Assembly: GCF_001468065.1 (NCBI RefSeq)
Contig: NZ_LNYZ01000013.1
Span: 551,118-615,117 of the forward strand
Origin: Legionella steigerwaltii
GTDB lineage: Bacteria; Pseudomonadota; Gammaproteobacteria; Legionellales; Legionellaceae
Direction: 5' to 3'
DNA length: 64,000 bases
Positions within the stretch are counted from its first letter, which is position 1. Every line of letters begins with the position of its first letter. A program made the position numbers and the translations under genes. Shown piece after piece: positions 47,077 through 57,451 of the stretch. Under the pieces are notes generated by a model, which had not been told where the DNA came from, made no database searches, and was given only the letters and a program-made list of their open reading frames with translations.

Positions 47077-48456
47077 TTATGTTAAAGGCACTGATTGACT
47101 AAAATTTGGTAACATGGGCTGCAATTCTTTTGCCAAAGAGTATAACAGCAAGTCATTTCCTTGAGCAGCCCCCATTTGTACTGATATTGGAAGTTGATTA
47201 TGAAACATAACTGGAAGAGTCATGGCCGGTAAGCCAGCTTGGTTAAATAAGGAAGTAAATGGAGAAAATTCAACGTTCCTTTGTAAATAAAGATCGAATG
47301 CCTCATTAGTGCTTAGTTCACCTATAAATAATGGAAGCTGAGCTAAAGCAGGGGATAATAATACATCCGTTTGATTTAAAAACTGATGGAGGGGTTGAGT
47401 GAGCTGATATAAACGGTTCTTTGCAGTGAGATACGAATAAGCTGAAAGGGCTTTTCCTCGTTGATAAAACTCCCATGTCACTGGTTCAAGCTCATCAGGT
47501 GTCACTTTTTTTCTTAATTGAACTTCTTGGAGTTTAATAACTGTATAGGTATTTGCAGCAATAAGTGTAATAGCACAATCACCGATTGCTTTAAGGTCCA
47601 GCGCCAAATAGTTCCTCTGTATTGTATGCCCCATATTTTTTAATAATTCTTCAACTTTGTTTACTGCCTCAAGACAAGGAGAAGCGACAGGGACCGGTGT
47701 AAAAATTCCATCTAAATAAAGGATATTTAATTTTTTATTCGGACGAAGAGGGTGTACTCGAGATTGATCGGCCAGCTTATGAAATAATGCCTCTGAATCG
47801 CGAAGGGAACGAGTTAAGACAAAATTTACTGCCAAACCAGACCATAATTCATTAGTCAAAGGGCCAGTTGGAGTTATGCCCGTAGTCGGTTTAAAACCAA
47901 ATAAACCACAACATGCAGCAGGAATCCTAATGGATCCACCACCATCACTTGCTGTCGAGACAGGAGCAATACCTGCAGCAATTGCAGCAGCTGAACCGCC
48001 TGAAGAGCCCCCTGGAGTTCTATTAAGGTCATAAGGATTACGGCAGGGTCCTAATAAAGCCGACTCAGTAACATAGGAAAGACCCAGCTCTGGTGCATTT
48101 GTTTTTGCAATGGGAATAAAGCCTAATGCAATCATTTTACTCACTAAATCACTAGTGATTGGAGCAATATTGTGAGCAAAAAAACGAGATCCTTCTGTAC
48201 TTCGAATCCCAGAAATCCAGTGTCCTAAATCCTTAATTAATAAAGGAACACCATAATATGGCTCATTACCCTGAAGGTTAGCGAGACATTTTTTAGCAAA
48301 ATCGGAACAATCAGTCACTACAGCATTAAGTGTTGTGTTGACCTCGTTTATTCGTGAAAGAGCACAGTTCAGGGCTTCATGGGGACTAATTTCGCGTGTT
48401 TTAATTCGTTTTGCCAGTTCAGTTGCATCACAACGAAGATATTCTTTTAATAACAT
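47077..48456 (-). CDS. Amidase-signature family hydrolase
   Basis: A 459-residue protein with the full amidase signature: catalytic Lys in PLLIKDLG, TPGGSSGGSAAAIAAGI with the first Ser, and ASDGGGSIRIPA with the nucleophile. The family includes GatA, fatty-acid amide hydrolases and 6-aminohexanoate amidases. This is not GatA, as gatB/gatC are absent and GatA-specific blocks are not seen. Substrate unknown. It lies between the GNAT gene and a Spy-like gene. Confidence 0.88.
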   Translation of the reverse strand: MLLKEYLRCDATELAKRIKTREISPHEALNCALSRINEVNTTLNAVVTDCSDFAKKCLANLQGNEPYYGVPLLIKDLGHWISGIRSTEGSRFFAHNIAPITSDLVSKMIALGFIPIAKTNAPELGLSYVTESALLGPCRNPYDLNRTPGGSSGGSAAAIAAGIAPVSTASDGGGSIRIPAACCGLFGFKPTTGITPTGPLTNELWSGLAVNFVLTRSLRDSEALFHKLADQSRVHPLRPNKKLNILYLDGIFTPVPVASPCLEAVNKVEELLKNMGHTIQRNYLALDLKAIGDCAITLIAANTYTVIKLQEVQLRKKVTPDELEPVTWEFYQRGKALSAYSYLTAKNRLYQLTQPLHQFLNQTDVLLSPALAQLPLFIGELSTNEAFDLYLQRNVEFSPFTSLFNQAGLPAMTLPVMFHNQLPISVQMGAAQGNDLLLYSLAKELQPMLPNFSQSVPLT

Positions 48457-48477
48457 TGCATACCTGCTTCTATTAGG

Positions 48478-48509
48478 AATTCAGGAACAATAATTGTTGT
48501 TCCTGAATT
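48478..48509 (-). terminator. Hairpin between the Spy-like gene and the amidase gene
   Basis: Perfect 13-bp stem AATTCAGGAACAA/TTGTTCCTGAATT with a 6-nt loop, 18 bp after the Spy-like stop. No T-tract follows on the minus strand; it probably marks the transcript end. Confidence 0.5.
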
Positions 48510-48526
48510 AAAATTAGATACTTCGT

Positions 48527-48967
48527 TTATTCGTCATGGCAGGCTTTAAATTTTTCTGCCATTTTTTCTTCCACTTTTTTCCATTTATTTTGAAGCTCTG
48601 TTTTTTGTTGTGGGTTAAGTACTGCATAAATTTGATTTTTGGCTGTAATTTTAGCTTTGATCATATCACCAATCAGTTTGGTCTTCTTATCAACTAAACT
48701 GTCCACAGTTGATTGATCCATATTAGCTGATTCAGCTTGTTGATTGAGTTGCTGGCTTATATCCCGCATTTGAGTAACATCATTTTTCATTGTTGATTTA
48801 AGTTGTTCTAAGATAGGTTTTATTTTAGATTTTTGGCTGTCATCAAGTTTTAGTGATTCAACCATTTTTTTCAATCCTTCCCCGCACCCTCCAGAATGAG
48901 CTAATACTACTGGGCTAAGTGCTAACGTAAATGTAAATGCAGCAGCTTGTATAATTTTTTTATACAT
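48527..48967 (-). CDS. Spy/CpxP-like periplasmic LTxxQ protein (second copy)
   Basis: A 146-residue protein with a signal peptide (1-23, ending VVLA|HSGG). LKLDDSQKSKIKPIL near residue 41 and LNPQQKTELQNKW near residue 118 are the two LTxxQ-like motifs. Met and Gln are abundant in the helices, as in Spy. A GGAAGGGA site lies upstream. A single Cys near the N-terminus and another near the C-terminus could pair. It is about as long as the copy at 481-912 but only loosely similar, so the duplication is old. Confidence 0.8.
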   Translation of the reverse strand: MYKKIIQAAAFTFTLALSPVVLAHSGGCGEGLKKMVESLKLDDSQKSKIKPILEQLKSTMKNDVTQMRDISQQLNQQAESANMDQSTVDSLVDKKTKLIGDMIKAKITAKNQIYAVLNPQQKTELQNKWKKVEEKMAEKFKACHDE

Positions 48968-49109
48968 GATATGTCCCTTCCTTAGTTAAAATGTTAAAAT
49001 CATTGGTAAGTATAGATGCTCCAAATGATTTTTGTAAAAAATATATGAAATAAATGTGATAAAAAAAATTCCTTTTTGAGCCACAAGAGGGAAGTAATAA
49101 ATGGCTCAT

Positions 49110-52100
49110 CTATTTATCGTTTTTAATTTTTTGGTTTACCAAGTGCATTTCGCATTCGTCTACAGACAGTGGTATGGAATAATAATAACCCTGGACTCCA
49201 TCAATACCCTGTTCTCGTAAGAATTCAAGCTGCAGCTTATTCTCAACACCTTCAGCAACAACCATTATATTTAACTTATGAGCTATTGTTGCAATTGCCT
49301 TAATAATCGTTTGGTCTAAATAATCATTATGACAATTGCTAATAAACATTTTATCAATTTTTATTTTTTTTACAGGTAAATGTTTTAAATAAGATAAGCT
49401 GGAATAACCAGTGCCGAAATCATCAATCACTAAACTTATATCCATTTCTTCTAGTAAATTAAGTTCCTTATACAATTTATCACTATATTCAATAAAAATT
49501 GATTCTGTTATTTCCAACTCAATAGACGATGCATCGAGTTGATTTTCAGCAAGGGAATCAGCAATTATTTTACTCAATGAGTGTCGAATAAATTGAACCG
49601 TAGATATATTAATTGCAATAGGGCCAGATAGTATTTTTTTATCTTTCCAGCTTTTTGCTTGGCGACATACATTTTTTATAATCCATTCACTGACTGGAAT
49701 TAATAATGAGCTTTTTTCTAAATTGGGGATAAATTTAGAAGCATCTAAGATACCTTTTTCCGGATGATTCCAACGTAACAAAGCTTCAAGGCCAATTATG
49801 TTGTCAGTGCTTGCTTCATAAAATGGTTGATACATTATGAAGAACTCTTGTTTGTCATAAGCACGTTGTAACTCTTTACCCAATCCATGTGTTTGTTGAT
49901 ATTCCTCATAGAGTTCGTTAGAGTAATAATGAAATTGGTTTCTACCTTTCTCTTTTGCTTGATAAAGAGCTGTATCAGCCAGTTTAAGCAAGGTTTCAAT
50001 ATTTTTCCCATCATCAGGATAAATACTTATACCCATACTGGATGCGATTTGAATTAAATGTTCACCTATAGGAACTGGTTTGGTTATATCTGAGAGCAAT
50101 CGCTCAACTATTGCTGTAATTTGATCTTTGGAGTTTATATTGAACAGGATAATTGTAAATTCATCCCCACCTATTCGTGCAGCAATATCAAACTCACGTA
50201 GACATGAAGTGATTGTTTTTGCAACATGAATCAGCAACTTATCCCCATTATCATGTCCTAAAGTATCATTAATTACCTTAAAATAGTCTATATCTAAAAA
50301 TAATAAAGCAATCTTACCCTGAAACTTCATGACTTGATTTGAATTTTGTTGAAATATTTCATAGAGCAAATTTCGATTTGCTAATCCCGTCAATGGATCA
50401 TGAGTAGCCTGATAATAAAGTTTTGCATTCTCAAGTGAAATCATTGCTTGTGAAACGAGTAATTGTAAGTTATCTAAATGGCTTGGGGTAAAGGTGTAAC
50501 TACTGCTGTTGTTCTCTAAATACAAAATTCGACATAATTGGCTCTTATAAAATAAGGGCATCATTAAAAGAGACCTGGGATTTTCTTGTTGAACATATTC
50601 ATCTTGAAAAGTTAGTTCTGATTGAATGGCATCATTTAAAATAATTGCCTTTTGGGTACGTTGAACATAATTAAGAATTGAAATAGGATATTTTATAATA
50701 CGTTCCTCATCCGTTGGAGTATTGAGATAAATAATTTGATGATCTAAATTTCCTTCTGCTTCAACCACCCACTTATCATTGGCTTGTGTTAAAATGATAC
50801 CGCGTTGTGCACCAGCATTTTCTAATACAATCACTAAGAGCTTTTGCAGTAGTTTATCCAGGCGAATTTCACTCGATATCAGTTGATTAAATTTTAAAAC
50901 GGCCAACATATCTAAAGTTGGTGTATTAACTTGTAGATCAGGATGGTTGTTAATTAACGTTGTTGACTGGGAAGACTGTTCTAAAAGTTTAACTTTTGTA
51001 TTTGCGCCCCAATCCTTGAAATATTGATGGGCATGAGACAAATAAGTTTTTGCGACATTATCTATCTTGATTTTATTGCAGTAGTAAGCAGCGCGTTCAT
51101 TAGCAATTGCCGCAATTAAAACTAACTCGCTTGCAAGGGCTGCTTCGATTGCTTGTTCATAAAGTAGTAAAACACTCTCATTTTGGCTTCTCAAACTCAT
51201 CAATTCAGCATTGATAATTAAAGAATAAGCTTTAAAGTTTCCCGGACACCACGTTTCATATTTTGTGATGAACGCTTTAAGTCGATTTATTTTTTTTAAA
51301 TAAAGCCGATATTTTGATTTGGGTAGTTTGGGTAATATAGCTAATAATGATAGCGCATAGAAAAATTTACCGTCCAAATGGCTAATTAAGCCTTTATCAT
51401 ATTCTGAATAGAGCTCATGGTTATTCCCTGCCTTGACTGCCTCAGCAAAATTCCCTAATAGAAAATGTAATTGGGTCAAAGAACTATAGAAAAAGCTTAA
51501 TTCGGTTTTATTTTTTCCATTGATAATATTTTTTTCAAATAATGATAATTGCTTAATTTTTGTAAAACCAGGTTTTTCTAAACATTGTGTTAAATAATCC
51601 CAAAATGTAGTTACATTAACAAAATCCGATATTTTCATACGTGACACAAAGGATAAAGCGGATTTTATATTCTTTTTAGTTTCGTCTAATTTTTTACCTG
51701 CTGAAAGTGCATGAAGTATCAAGAGCAAGTTACTGTAGTTACTGTATATTAAGTCACCCACTTCACAACACAGCTTAAATGCTTTAATAACTGTGTTATT
51801 GCATGAGTTAAGTGACTTTTGATAGGGCTCAATAAAAGTACCCAGTACAAATTGATTTTTACCCTCAAAATTTGACGCACCATATTCTTGCTTTAACCGG
51901 TTATAAAGCGCGATAAGGGATATTGCATCATCATACAAATTCAGGGAATGCATAATAATAAAGGCATAAACTGGAATGGACATTGAGGTGCTTTCAGTAT
52001 ATCCATATTTTAAGCTTAAGAGCATGTTTTTGCAGGTCAGGATTACAAAAAATTTCTGATTCGTGATGAATGCATTATTGAGCAATTGGGTAATTAAATT

Positions 52101-54827
52101 CACTATTGCAATCTGCTTTAAATCAGTCATCAGGGGTAATCTTAGATTTTCAATTTTAGTGCGTCTCAATTGAAATTTAACTTTATAGATAGAGAGTAAT
52201 ATATGTATTAAATTTGGCTTCTTCGGTATCTTTACGCCAAAACTTCGTAATGCACTTAATCCCATCTTTAAGGCCTCGGCATGCTTTCCGAGCGCAGAGA
52301 GCATCTCAATTTTCAAACGATAAATTTCAATTTTATCCAAAGCACCATTTGCATGTGTTAAGAGCTCGCTGAAATATTTATCTGCAGTTTTAAAATCCCC
52401 AATTAAATACCTGCACACTGCAAATTCTTTAAAAAGTTGGAATATCAGATTATAATTTTTTTCCCAATGATATGGTTTTAACAGTTCAACACCTACAGAT
52501 AGATGTTCATCAGCGACATCATAAGCGGATGCTAATTTTGCTTTTTGTCCTGCCCATAAATTATATTGAGCCAACTTCAATCGTTCACTCGATTTATGAA
52601 TTAATGAAATACTCTGGTTAAAATGTTTTAATATATCAAATAGGCGTTCATCGTGTTCTACAAGCGGCCTATCTTTTAATAACAATCTGCCTATTTTTAA
52701 ATGAATATTTGGTCTTTCTTGTTCCTTAATCAGTTGATAAGCTGCTTGCTGAACTCTGTCATGAACAAAAATATAATGCAGTGACGTGTCAGTAAATTCC
52801 GTAATGCTTTCATGTAATCCCATCAAACCCGATGTTTTATAAGCTTCTTCAACAGGGTAGATTAGGTTTGCTTTAATTGCATGCCATAAATGTTCTGCAA
52901 TTTGACTCATTGAGTGACTGTTGATAATTTGTAAGGTTTGAAAATTGAACTGATATCCAAAACATGAACCTAATTTTAAAATTTCTTGTGTAGGTTTGGG
53001 GAGTAAATGAATTTTGATGGTTAACAGATCAATTACATTATCCGTTGCACTTTGTTGTTGAATTTTTATTAAATCCCATTCCCAAGCACCATGCTCATAA
53101 GAGAAGGTCAATAAATTTTGTTGATATATTATTTTTAGAAATTCATTAATAAAAAATGGATTGCCATGAGTTTTATCAAAAATACATTTAGCCAAATCTT
53201 GGACTTTTTTTTGTGAACTGGATAGTGTATCGACTAGAAGAGCCTGAATGTTATTTAAGCGTAGTGGCTTTAGGGTTAATGTATTTAAATTCACTTTATT
53301 TTTATTTAAGTTATTAATACTTAACTGTAAGGGATGACTCTCATTGATTTCATTATCACGATAAGCACCAATAATTAGTAAGTAATTCGTTTCACGATCC
53401 TGTAATAGATTTTCAATAAAATTAAGTGAAGAATTATCTGCCCATTGTAGATCATCTAGAAACATAACCAGTGGATGCTCTGCTTGAGCAAAGACTCGTA
53501 CAAAATTTTGAAATGCCAAATTAAAACGAATTTGTGTTTCTACAGGGCTCAATGGAAGTACCGGTGGCTGTTTGCCTATGATGAGTTCAACTTCTGGAAT
53601 CACATCAATGACAACCTGTCCTATGTTACCTAAAGAATGTATCAGCAATTTTTTTAGTTTTTCTAATTTGTCTTCACTCTCTGACAGGACTTGTTTTACA
53701 AGGTTTTTGAATGCAGCTACAATTGCGCCATAAGGAATACTTCGTTGTAATTGATCAAATTTACCCTGAATGTAATAAGCTCTATGTTGAACAATAGGCT
53801 TATGTACTTCTTTCACTAATGAGGTTTTTCCGATGCCGGAGTAACCTGCTATGAAAATTATTTCTTTGCTCCCTTGGCTTATCCGATTAAATGCTTTGAT
53901 TAATTTATCTACTTGTAGTTCTCGGCCATATAAATTACGAGAAATACTTAAATGATCGCGAATATCGTTTCGTCCAAGGGTAAACTCATTAATTGAGCCC
54001 TTTTGTTGCCATTGATTTAAACATTCCTTAAGATCTGATTTTAAACCTATAATACTGGAATAGCGATCTTCTGGCATTTTACATAGCAATTTATCGATAA
54101 TTGCATCCAACATTCTGGGTGCATCAGGCCTAACTTCTAATACTGTTGGTGGTTTTTTGGCGATATGACAATGTACCAATTCAAGAGTGTCCACTGTTTG
54201 AAAGGGCAATTGATTCGTCAACATTTCATAAAACGTGATACCTAGTGAATAAAAATCAGTACGATAGTCAACAGGGCGGTTAATACGTCCTGTTTGCTCT
54301 GGTGAAATATAGGCCAAGTCTTCTTCAAATGATCCCAGTTTTAGATAATCAAACGTTTCTTCTGTCAACTTGGAAGAGGTGCTTAAGTCAACCAATTTAA
54401 GGTTCAGTTTTTCAGGATCAATAACTATATTAGATGGTTTTATTTCTTTGTGTATAATGTGACGCTGATGCAATTCTCCTACAATATCAACAAGTTGCAA
54501 TGCTAAAATCAAAAAGCTCTCAATATCCAATTGATGCATAAGAAGGTATGAAGTTAATAATTGTCCTTTTACATCTTCCAGAATTAAAACAGGTGTTTGC
54601 AAATTTTGCAGAAAATCGTAAGCCTTAATAATAGTGGGGGCTTCAATCATATTAAGTAAATAATACTCATGTTGCAAAATAGCCAAATTTTCCGAGCTAG
54701 GGTGATGTTTGCTTGGTGTTTTGAGAAGAACTCTGCGACTATCCTTTAGTCGCAAGGCATAATAGGTATCAATATTATGGTTATGCCTCATTTTTTCTCG
54801 TAATGCATATCCTGATATAGAAATCAT
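49110..54827 (-). CDS. Kinase-like / AAA ATPase / GAF / GGDEF / EAL signalling protein
   Basis: A 1905-residue cytoplasmic protein. Residues 1-270 are a Ser/Thr-kinase-like domain; K36 is present, but the catalytic loop reads HKEIKPSN (Glu128 for Asp) and DFG reads DLS (147-149). About 290-640 is an AAA-type ATPase with Walker A GYSGIGKTSLV (about 325) and a helical-repeat region to about 1290. A GAF domain spans about 1300-1470. GGDEF (about 1550) is intact, with an RxxD inhibitory site five residues before it. EAL (about 1645-1895) keeps EALLRW, DDFGTGYSSL and AEGVE. It should make and degrade cyclic-di-GMP. The kinase part may be inactive or a sensor. It is a single-gene unit. Confidence 0.85.
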   Translation of the reverse strand: MISISGYALREKMRHNHNIDTYYALRLKDSRRVLLKTPSKHHPSSENLAILQHEYYLLNMIEAPTIIKAYDFLQNLQTPVLILEDVKGQLLTSYLLMHQLDIESFLILALQLVDIVGELHQRHIIHKEIKPSNIVIDPEKLNLKLVDLSTSSKLTEETFDYLKLGSFEEDLAYISPEQTGRINRPVDYRTDFYSLGITFYEMLTNQLPFQTVDTLELVHCHIAKKPPTVLEVRPDAPRMLDAIIDKLLCKMPEDRYSSIIGLKSDLKECLNQWQQKGSINEFTLGRNDIRDHLSISRNLYGRELQVDKLIKAFNRISQGSKEIIFIAGYSGIGKTSLVKEVHKPIVQHRAYYIQGKFDQLQRSIPYGAIVAAFKNLVKQVLSESEDKLEKLKKLLIHSLGNIGQVVIDVIPEVELIIGKQPPVLPLSPVETQIRFNLAFQNFVRVFAQAEHPLVMFLDDLQWADNSSLNFIENLLQDRETNYLLIIGAYRDNEINESHPLQLSINNLNKNKVNLNTLTLKPLRLNNIQALLVDTLSSSQKKVQDLAKCIFDKTHGNPFFINEFLKIIYQQNLLTFSYEHGAWEWDLIKIQQQSATDNVIDLLTIKIHLLPKPTQEILKLGSCFGYQFNFQTLQIINSHSMSQIAEHLWHAIKANLIYPVEEAYKTSGLMGLHESITEFTDTSLHYIFVHDRVQQAAYQLIKEQERPNIHLKIGRLLLKDRPLVEHDERLFDILKHFNQSISLIHKSSERLKLAQYNLWAGQKAKLASAYDVADEHLSVGVELLKPYHWEKNYNLIFQLFKEFAVCRYLIGDFKTADKYFSELLTHANGALDKIEIYRLKIEMLSALGKHAEALKMGLSALRSFGVKIPKKPNLIHILLSIYKVKFQLRRTKIENLRLPLMTDLKQIAIVNLITQLLNNAFITNQKFFVILTCKNMLLSLKYGYTESTSMSIPVYAFIIMHSLNLYDDAISLIALYNRLKQEYGASNFEGKNQFVLGTFIEPYQKSLNSCNNTVIKAFKLCCEVGDLIYSNYSNLLLILHALSAGKKLDETKKNIKSALSFVSRMKISDFVNVTTFWDYLTQCLEKPGFTKIKQLSLFEKNIINGKNKTELSFFYSSLTQLHFLLGNFAEAVKAGNNHELYSEYDKGLISHLDGKFFYALSLLAILPKLPKSKYRLYLKKINRLKAFITKYETWCPGNFKAYSLIINAELMSLRSQNESVLLLYEQAIEAALASELVLIAAIANERAAYYCNKIKIDNVAKTYLSHAHQYFKDWGANTKVKLLEQSSQSTTLINNHPDLQVNTPTLDMLAVLKFNQLISSEIRLDKLLQKLLVIVLENAGAQRGIILTQANDKWVVEAEGNLDHQIIYLNTPTDEERIIKYPISILNYVQRTQKAIILNDAIQSELTFQDEYVQQENPRSLLMMPLFYKSQLCRILYLENNSSSYTFTPSHLDNLQLLVSQAMISLENAKLYYQATHDPLTGLANRNLLYEIFQQNSNQVMKFQGKIALLFLDIDYFKVINDTLGHDNGDKLLIHVAKTITSCLREFDIAARIGGDEFTIILFNINSKDQITAIVERLLSDITKPVPIGEHLIQIASSMGISIYPDDGKNIETLLKLADTALYQAKEKGRNQFHYYSNELYEEYQQTHGLGKELQRAYDKQEFFIMYQPFYEASTDNIIGLEALLRWNHPEKGILDASKFIPNLEKSSLLIPVSEWIIKNVCRQAKSWKDKKILSGPIAINISTVQFIRHSLSKIIADSLAENQLDASSIELEITESIFIEYSDKLYKELNLLEEMDISLVIDDFGTGYSSLSYLKHLPVKKIKIDKMFISNCHNDYLDQTIIKAIATIAHKLNIMVVAEGVENKLQLEFLREQGIDGVQGYYYSIPLSVDECEMHLVNQKIKNDK

Positions 54828-55138
54828 TTATTTCCCTAGCAATGAGTTAGATAAACAATGCATCAATTCCTCCTTTTATATTATAGAAGATATTGAAGCT
54901 TAATAAGGTGATTAATCAATATATTTCACTAGGCTAGACATTTAAACTCATTTTTTTCCGTTAAACACTGCCAAACAAGTCCACAACAGAGGCGAGTAGG
55001 GGCGGTGTTTGTATCATAATTAATAAAATAAGGTTATAATCGCGCAATAAGTATAAAAAAATTGTTCTATTCCTACTCCTTTTTAGTAAAATGCAAAATA
55101 GGAGATACGCTATATTACTGTTTTAATTGAGAAAAAAT
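54828..55138. other. Divergent intergenic region
   Basis: An AT-rich gap between the large signalling gene and the orphan at 55139. It must hold two promoters. No repeat, RNA or short gene is evident. Confidence 0.5.
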
Positions 55139-55864
55139 ATGGCTAAAGTAAATCTAGAATACGCTACAAATGGTTTGGGTTTCTTTACAAAAATTAAAAA
55201 GATAAATTCAATTATTTGTGAATCTAAGAAAAAAGATTCAATTTCTATCTTTGATGCTAAAGATGAGAAAGAAATTGGTCGTGATAGGAGCTATGCAGTA
55301 TTTCCAGAATTGAGAATCGAAAATGCTAAAATAACTTTAGAGAGTTTTCGTCGTTGTTTAAATAATAGAGGCATTCAAGATTTAGCATTTCAAAATAAAA
55401 TTTTAAATATGATATTGCAGAACCGAGACGGTGTTCAATTTGCAATGAACAAAATTGTTGACTCATTATTATATTTAGAGGATGAATATCCTATATGGAT
55501 GCGTCCAGATTTACCCGAGTATAAAATAGAATTAGAAGTTGATAATAACAATAGTGTTAATCTTATATTTAAAGGCATCTGGGAAACGCTGACTACAGAT
55601 GATTCAGCAGGGCCTAAAGAGAATGCAATTGAGGCCTGTATTAAAATAAATATATCTCGAGATTTAGTAGCAATCACTTCTTTTGATCTTACAAAATTAT
55701 CAGATATGCCAAACGTAACTAAAGCATTCGAGCTTCTAGAAGCGAATCAACAAAATATTCTTATGAAACTTATTACTTTTATCCGACACGTGCTTGGATA
55801 TAATAGTGAGCTTCGACTAGAAGAACGGCAAGAGAATGATCGGAGTTGGTCTCCTGGTAACTAA
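55139..55864 (+). CDS. Orphan soluble protein, possible effector
   Basis: A 241-residue protein starting MAKVNLEYATNG; a TTG four codons earlier is less likely. No signal peptide or membrane segment is present. Mixed alpha/beta composition with a charged tail ending RLEERQENDRSWSPGN, which has the Glu-rich character of some Dot/Icm signals. No family is recognised. It is flanked by the signalling gene and fdh, and ends in a hairpin (55892-55912). Confidence 0.5.
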   Translation: MAKVNLEYATNGLGFFTKIKKINSIICESKKKDSISIFDAKDEKEIGRDRSYAVFPELRIENAKITLESFRRCLNNRGIQDLAFQNKILNMILQNRDGVQFAMNKIVDSLLYLEDEYPIWMRPDLPEYKIELEVDNNNSVNLIFKGIWETLTTDDSAGPKENAIEACIKINISRDLVAITSFDLTKLSDMPNVTKAFELLEANQQNILMKLITFIRHVLGYNSELRLEERQENDRSWSPGN

Positions 55865-55891
55865 TATATAAATTTAAGTAAGGTAACTAGA

Positions 55892-55912
55892 TACCGCGCA
55901 TGAAGCGCGGTA
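55892..55912. terminator. Bidirectional hairpin between the orphan and fdh
   Basis: Perfect 8-bp GC-rich stem TACCGCGC (55892-55899)/GCGCGGTA (55905-55912), loop ATGAA, between two convergent genes. No T-tract on either side. Confidence 0.55.
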
Positions 55913-55944
55913 CAGATTATCAACAGCCCCTAATTTCAAATCAT

Positions 55945-57129
55945 CTATGCTTCTTCAGCACCTGCAGTCACATTACCCATAGTGTAAGAATGAGCACCCG
56001 TGCCTGCCAGTCTTCCTTTATCTACAATTAGATAAACATCACGGATAGGACGGCCCTCTAACCAACACTCCAAAATCTCACGTGTCCCTGCAGCATAACG
56101 AGCTTGTGCAGACAGTGAAGTTCCAGAAATATGAGGGGTCATTCCTTGATAAGGCATTGTTCGCCACGGGTGATCTTTAGGTGCTGGTTGTGGGAACCAT
56201 ACATCACCTGCGTAACCCGCAAGTTGACCGTTTTCACAAGCCTGTACAATGGCTTCACGATCGCATATTTTCCCTCGAGCGGTATTAATCAGGTATGATC
56301 CGCGCTTCATTTTATTAATCAATCGCTCATCAAACAAATTCTCTGTCTCAGGCGTCAGAGGGCAATTAATGGTGACTACATCGCATGCTTGAACTAGAGA
56401 CTCAACATGATGATGAAAAACCAGTCCTAATTCCTTTTCAATGTGTTCGGGTAAACGATGACGATCTGTATAATGCAACTTGACATCAAATGGTTTCAAA
56501 CGTTTCATAACCGCCAAACCAATACGCCCACATGCAACAGAACCTACAGTCATTCCTTCCAGATCATAGGATCGCACGACGCAATCAGCAATATTCCAAC
56601 CTTTTTCCACAACCCATTGATGAGAGGGTAAATAATTACGTACTAAAGAAAGAATCATCATCACGACATGTTCCGCAACACTGATACTGTTTGAATAAGT
56701 TACTTCAGCTACAGTAATGTTATTTTCTTTTGCAGCTTGTAAGTCTACATGATCAGAACCTATACCTGCAGTGATGACTAATTTTAGTTTTTTTGCTTTA
56801 GCTATTCGCTCAGCAGTTAAATAAGCAGGCCAAAAAGGTTGAGAAATAACAACATCGGCGTCGGGTAATTCTTTTTCAAAAACTGAATTTGGGCCTTCCT
56901 TATCTGAAGTAACCACAAATTGATGGCCTTGGGCTTCAAGAAATGAGCGCAAACCCAAAGCACCCGAAACGGATCCCAGTAAAGTACCCGGTTTAAAATC
57001 ATAATGCTTAGGGGTAGGGACACTTTGTCCATCAGGATAGTGTTCTATTTTTGGAAGTGTATCTCGAGCATAATATTTAGGGTACCCATTAATTGGATCC
57101 TCATAGAGAACACATAAAATTTTAGCCAT
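55945..57129 (-). CDS. NAD-dependent formate dehydrogenase
   Basis: A 394-residue D-2-hydroxyacid-dehydrogenase-fold enzyme of the Pseudomonas-101/yeast FDH type, oxidising formate to CO2 with NAD+. The long N-terminus VLYEDPINGYPKYYARD is FDH-specific. SQPFWPAYLT (formate site), NAD loop SVACGRIG, catalytic Arg in NTARGKICD and His in TPHISGTSLSAQARYA are present. The Asp after strand 2 (HYTDRHR) favours NAD over NADP. An AAGGAC site precedes the ATG. No selenium or molybdenum cofactor is needed. It appears to be monocistronic. Confidence 0.93.
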   Translation of the reverse strand: MAKILCVLYEDPINGYPKYYARDTLPKIEHYPDGQSVPTPKHYDFKPGTLLGSVSGALGLRSFLEAQGHQFVVTSDKEGPNSVFEKELPDADVVISQPFWPAYLTAERIAKAKKLKLVITAGIGSDHVDLQAAKENNITVAEVTYSNSISVAEHVVMMILSLVRNYLPSHQWVVEKGWNIADCVVRSYDLEGMTVGSVACGRIGLAVMKRLKPFDVKLHYTDRHRLPEHIEKELGLVFHHHVESLVQACDVVTINCPLTPETENLFDERLINKMKRGSYLINTARGKICDREAIVQACENGQLAGYAGDVWFPQPAPKDHPWRTMPYQGMTPHISGTSLSAQARYAAGTREILECWLEGRPIRDVYLIVDKGRLAGTGAHSYTMGNVTAGAEEA

Positions 57130-57451
57130 ACATTTGTCCTTAAATAAAATGGTTAAATTGAGCCCGGTCGTTCAATTTTATTTCATCTATTGCGAAAATA
57201 TAGCGGAACGATCAATTTAGCATTAGTCCTAATTAATGCTAAGTTCTCGAAACAAGATAATGAATTTATTCTGATAACTTGTAAACTATTATTATTAAAT
57301 AAATTTTAAGCAGAGATAGAACCAATAGACTTTTTTAGTAGTGATATTTTATAAAAAATAAACAAGAGCATCATTTAAGATGCTTCTTGTTTTTCAATTG
57401 ACAAAGACAATTAAATAACAGGAACTCTTATTTTACAAAGTTCAATGATAT
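57130..57451. other. Intergenic region upstream of fdh with a hairpin
   Basis: Holds the fdh promoter. AACAAGAGCATC (57361-57372) pairs imperfectly with GATGCTTCTTGTT (57379-57391), with T-rich flanks in both directions. It probably terminates the 57452-57787 gene on the minus strand, 60 bp after its stop. Confidence 0.6.
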
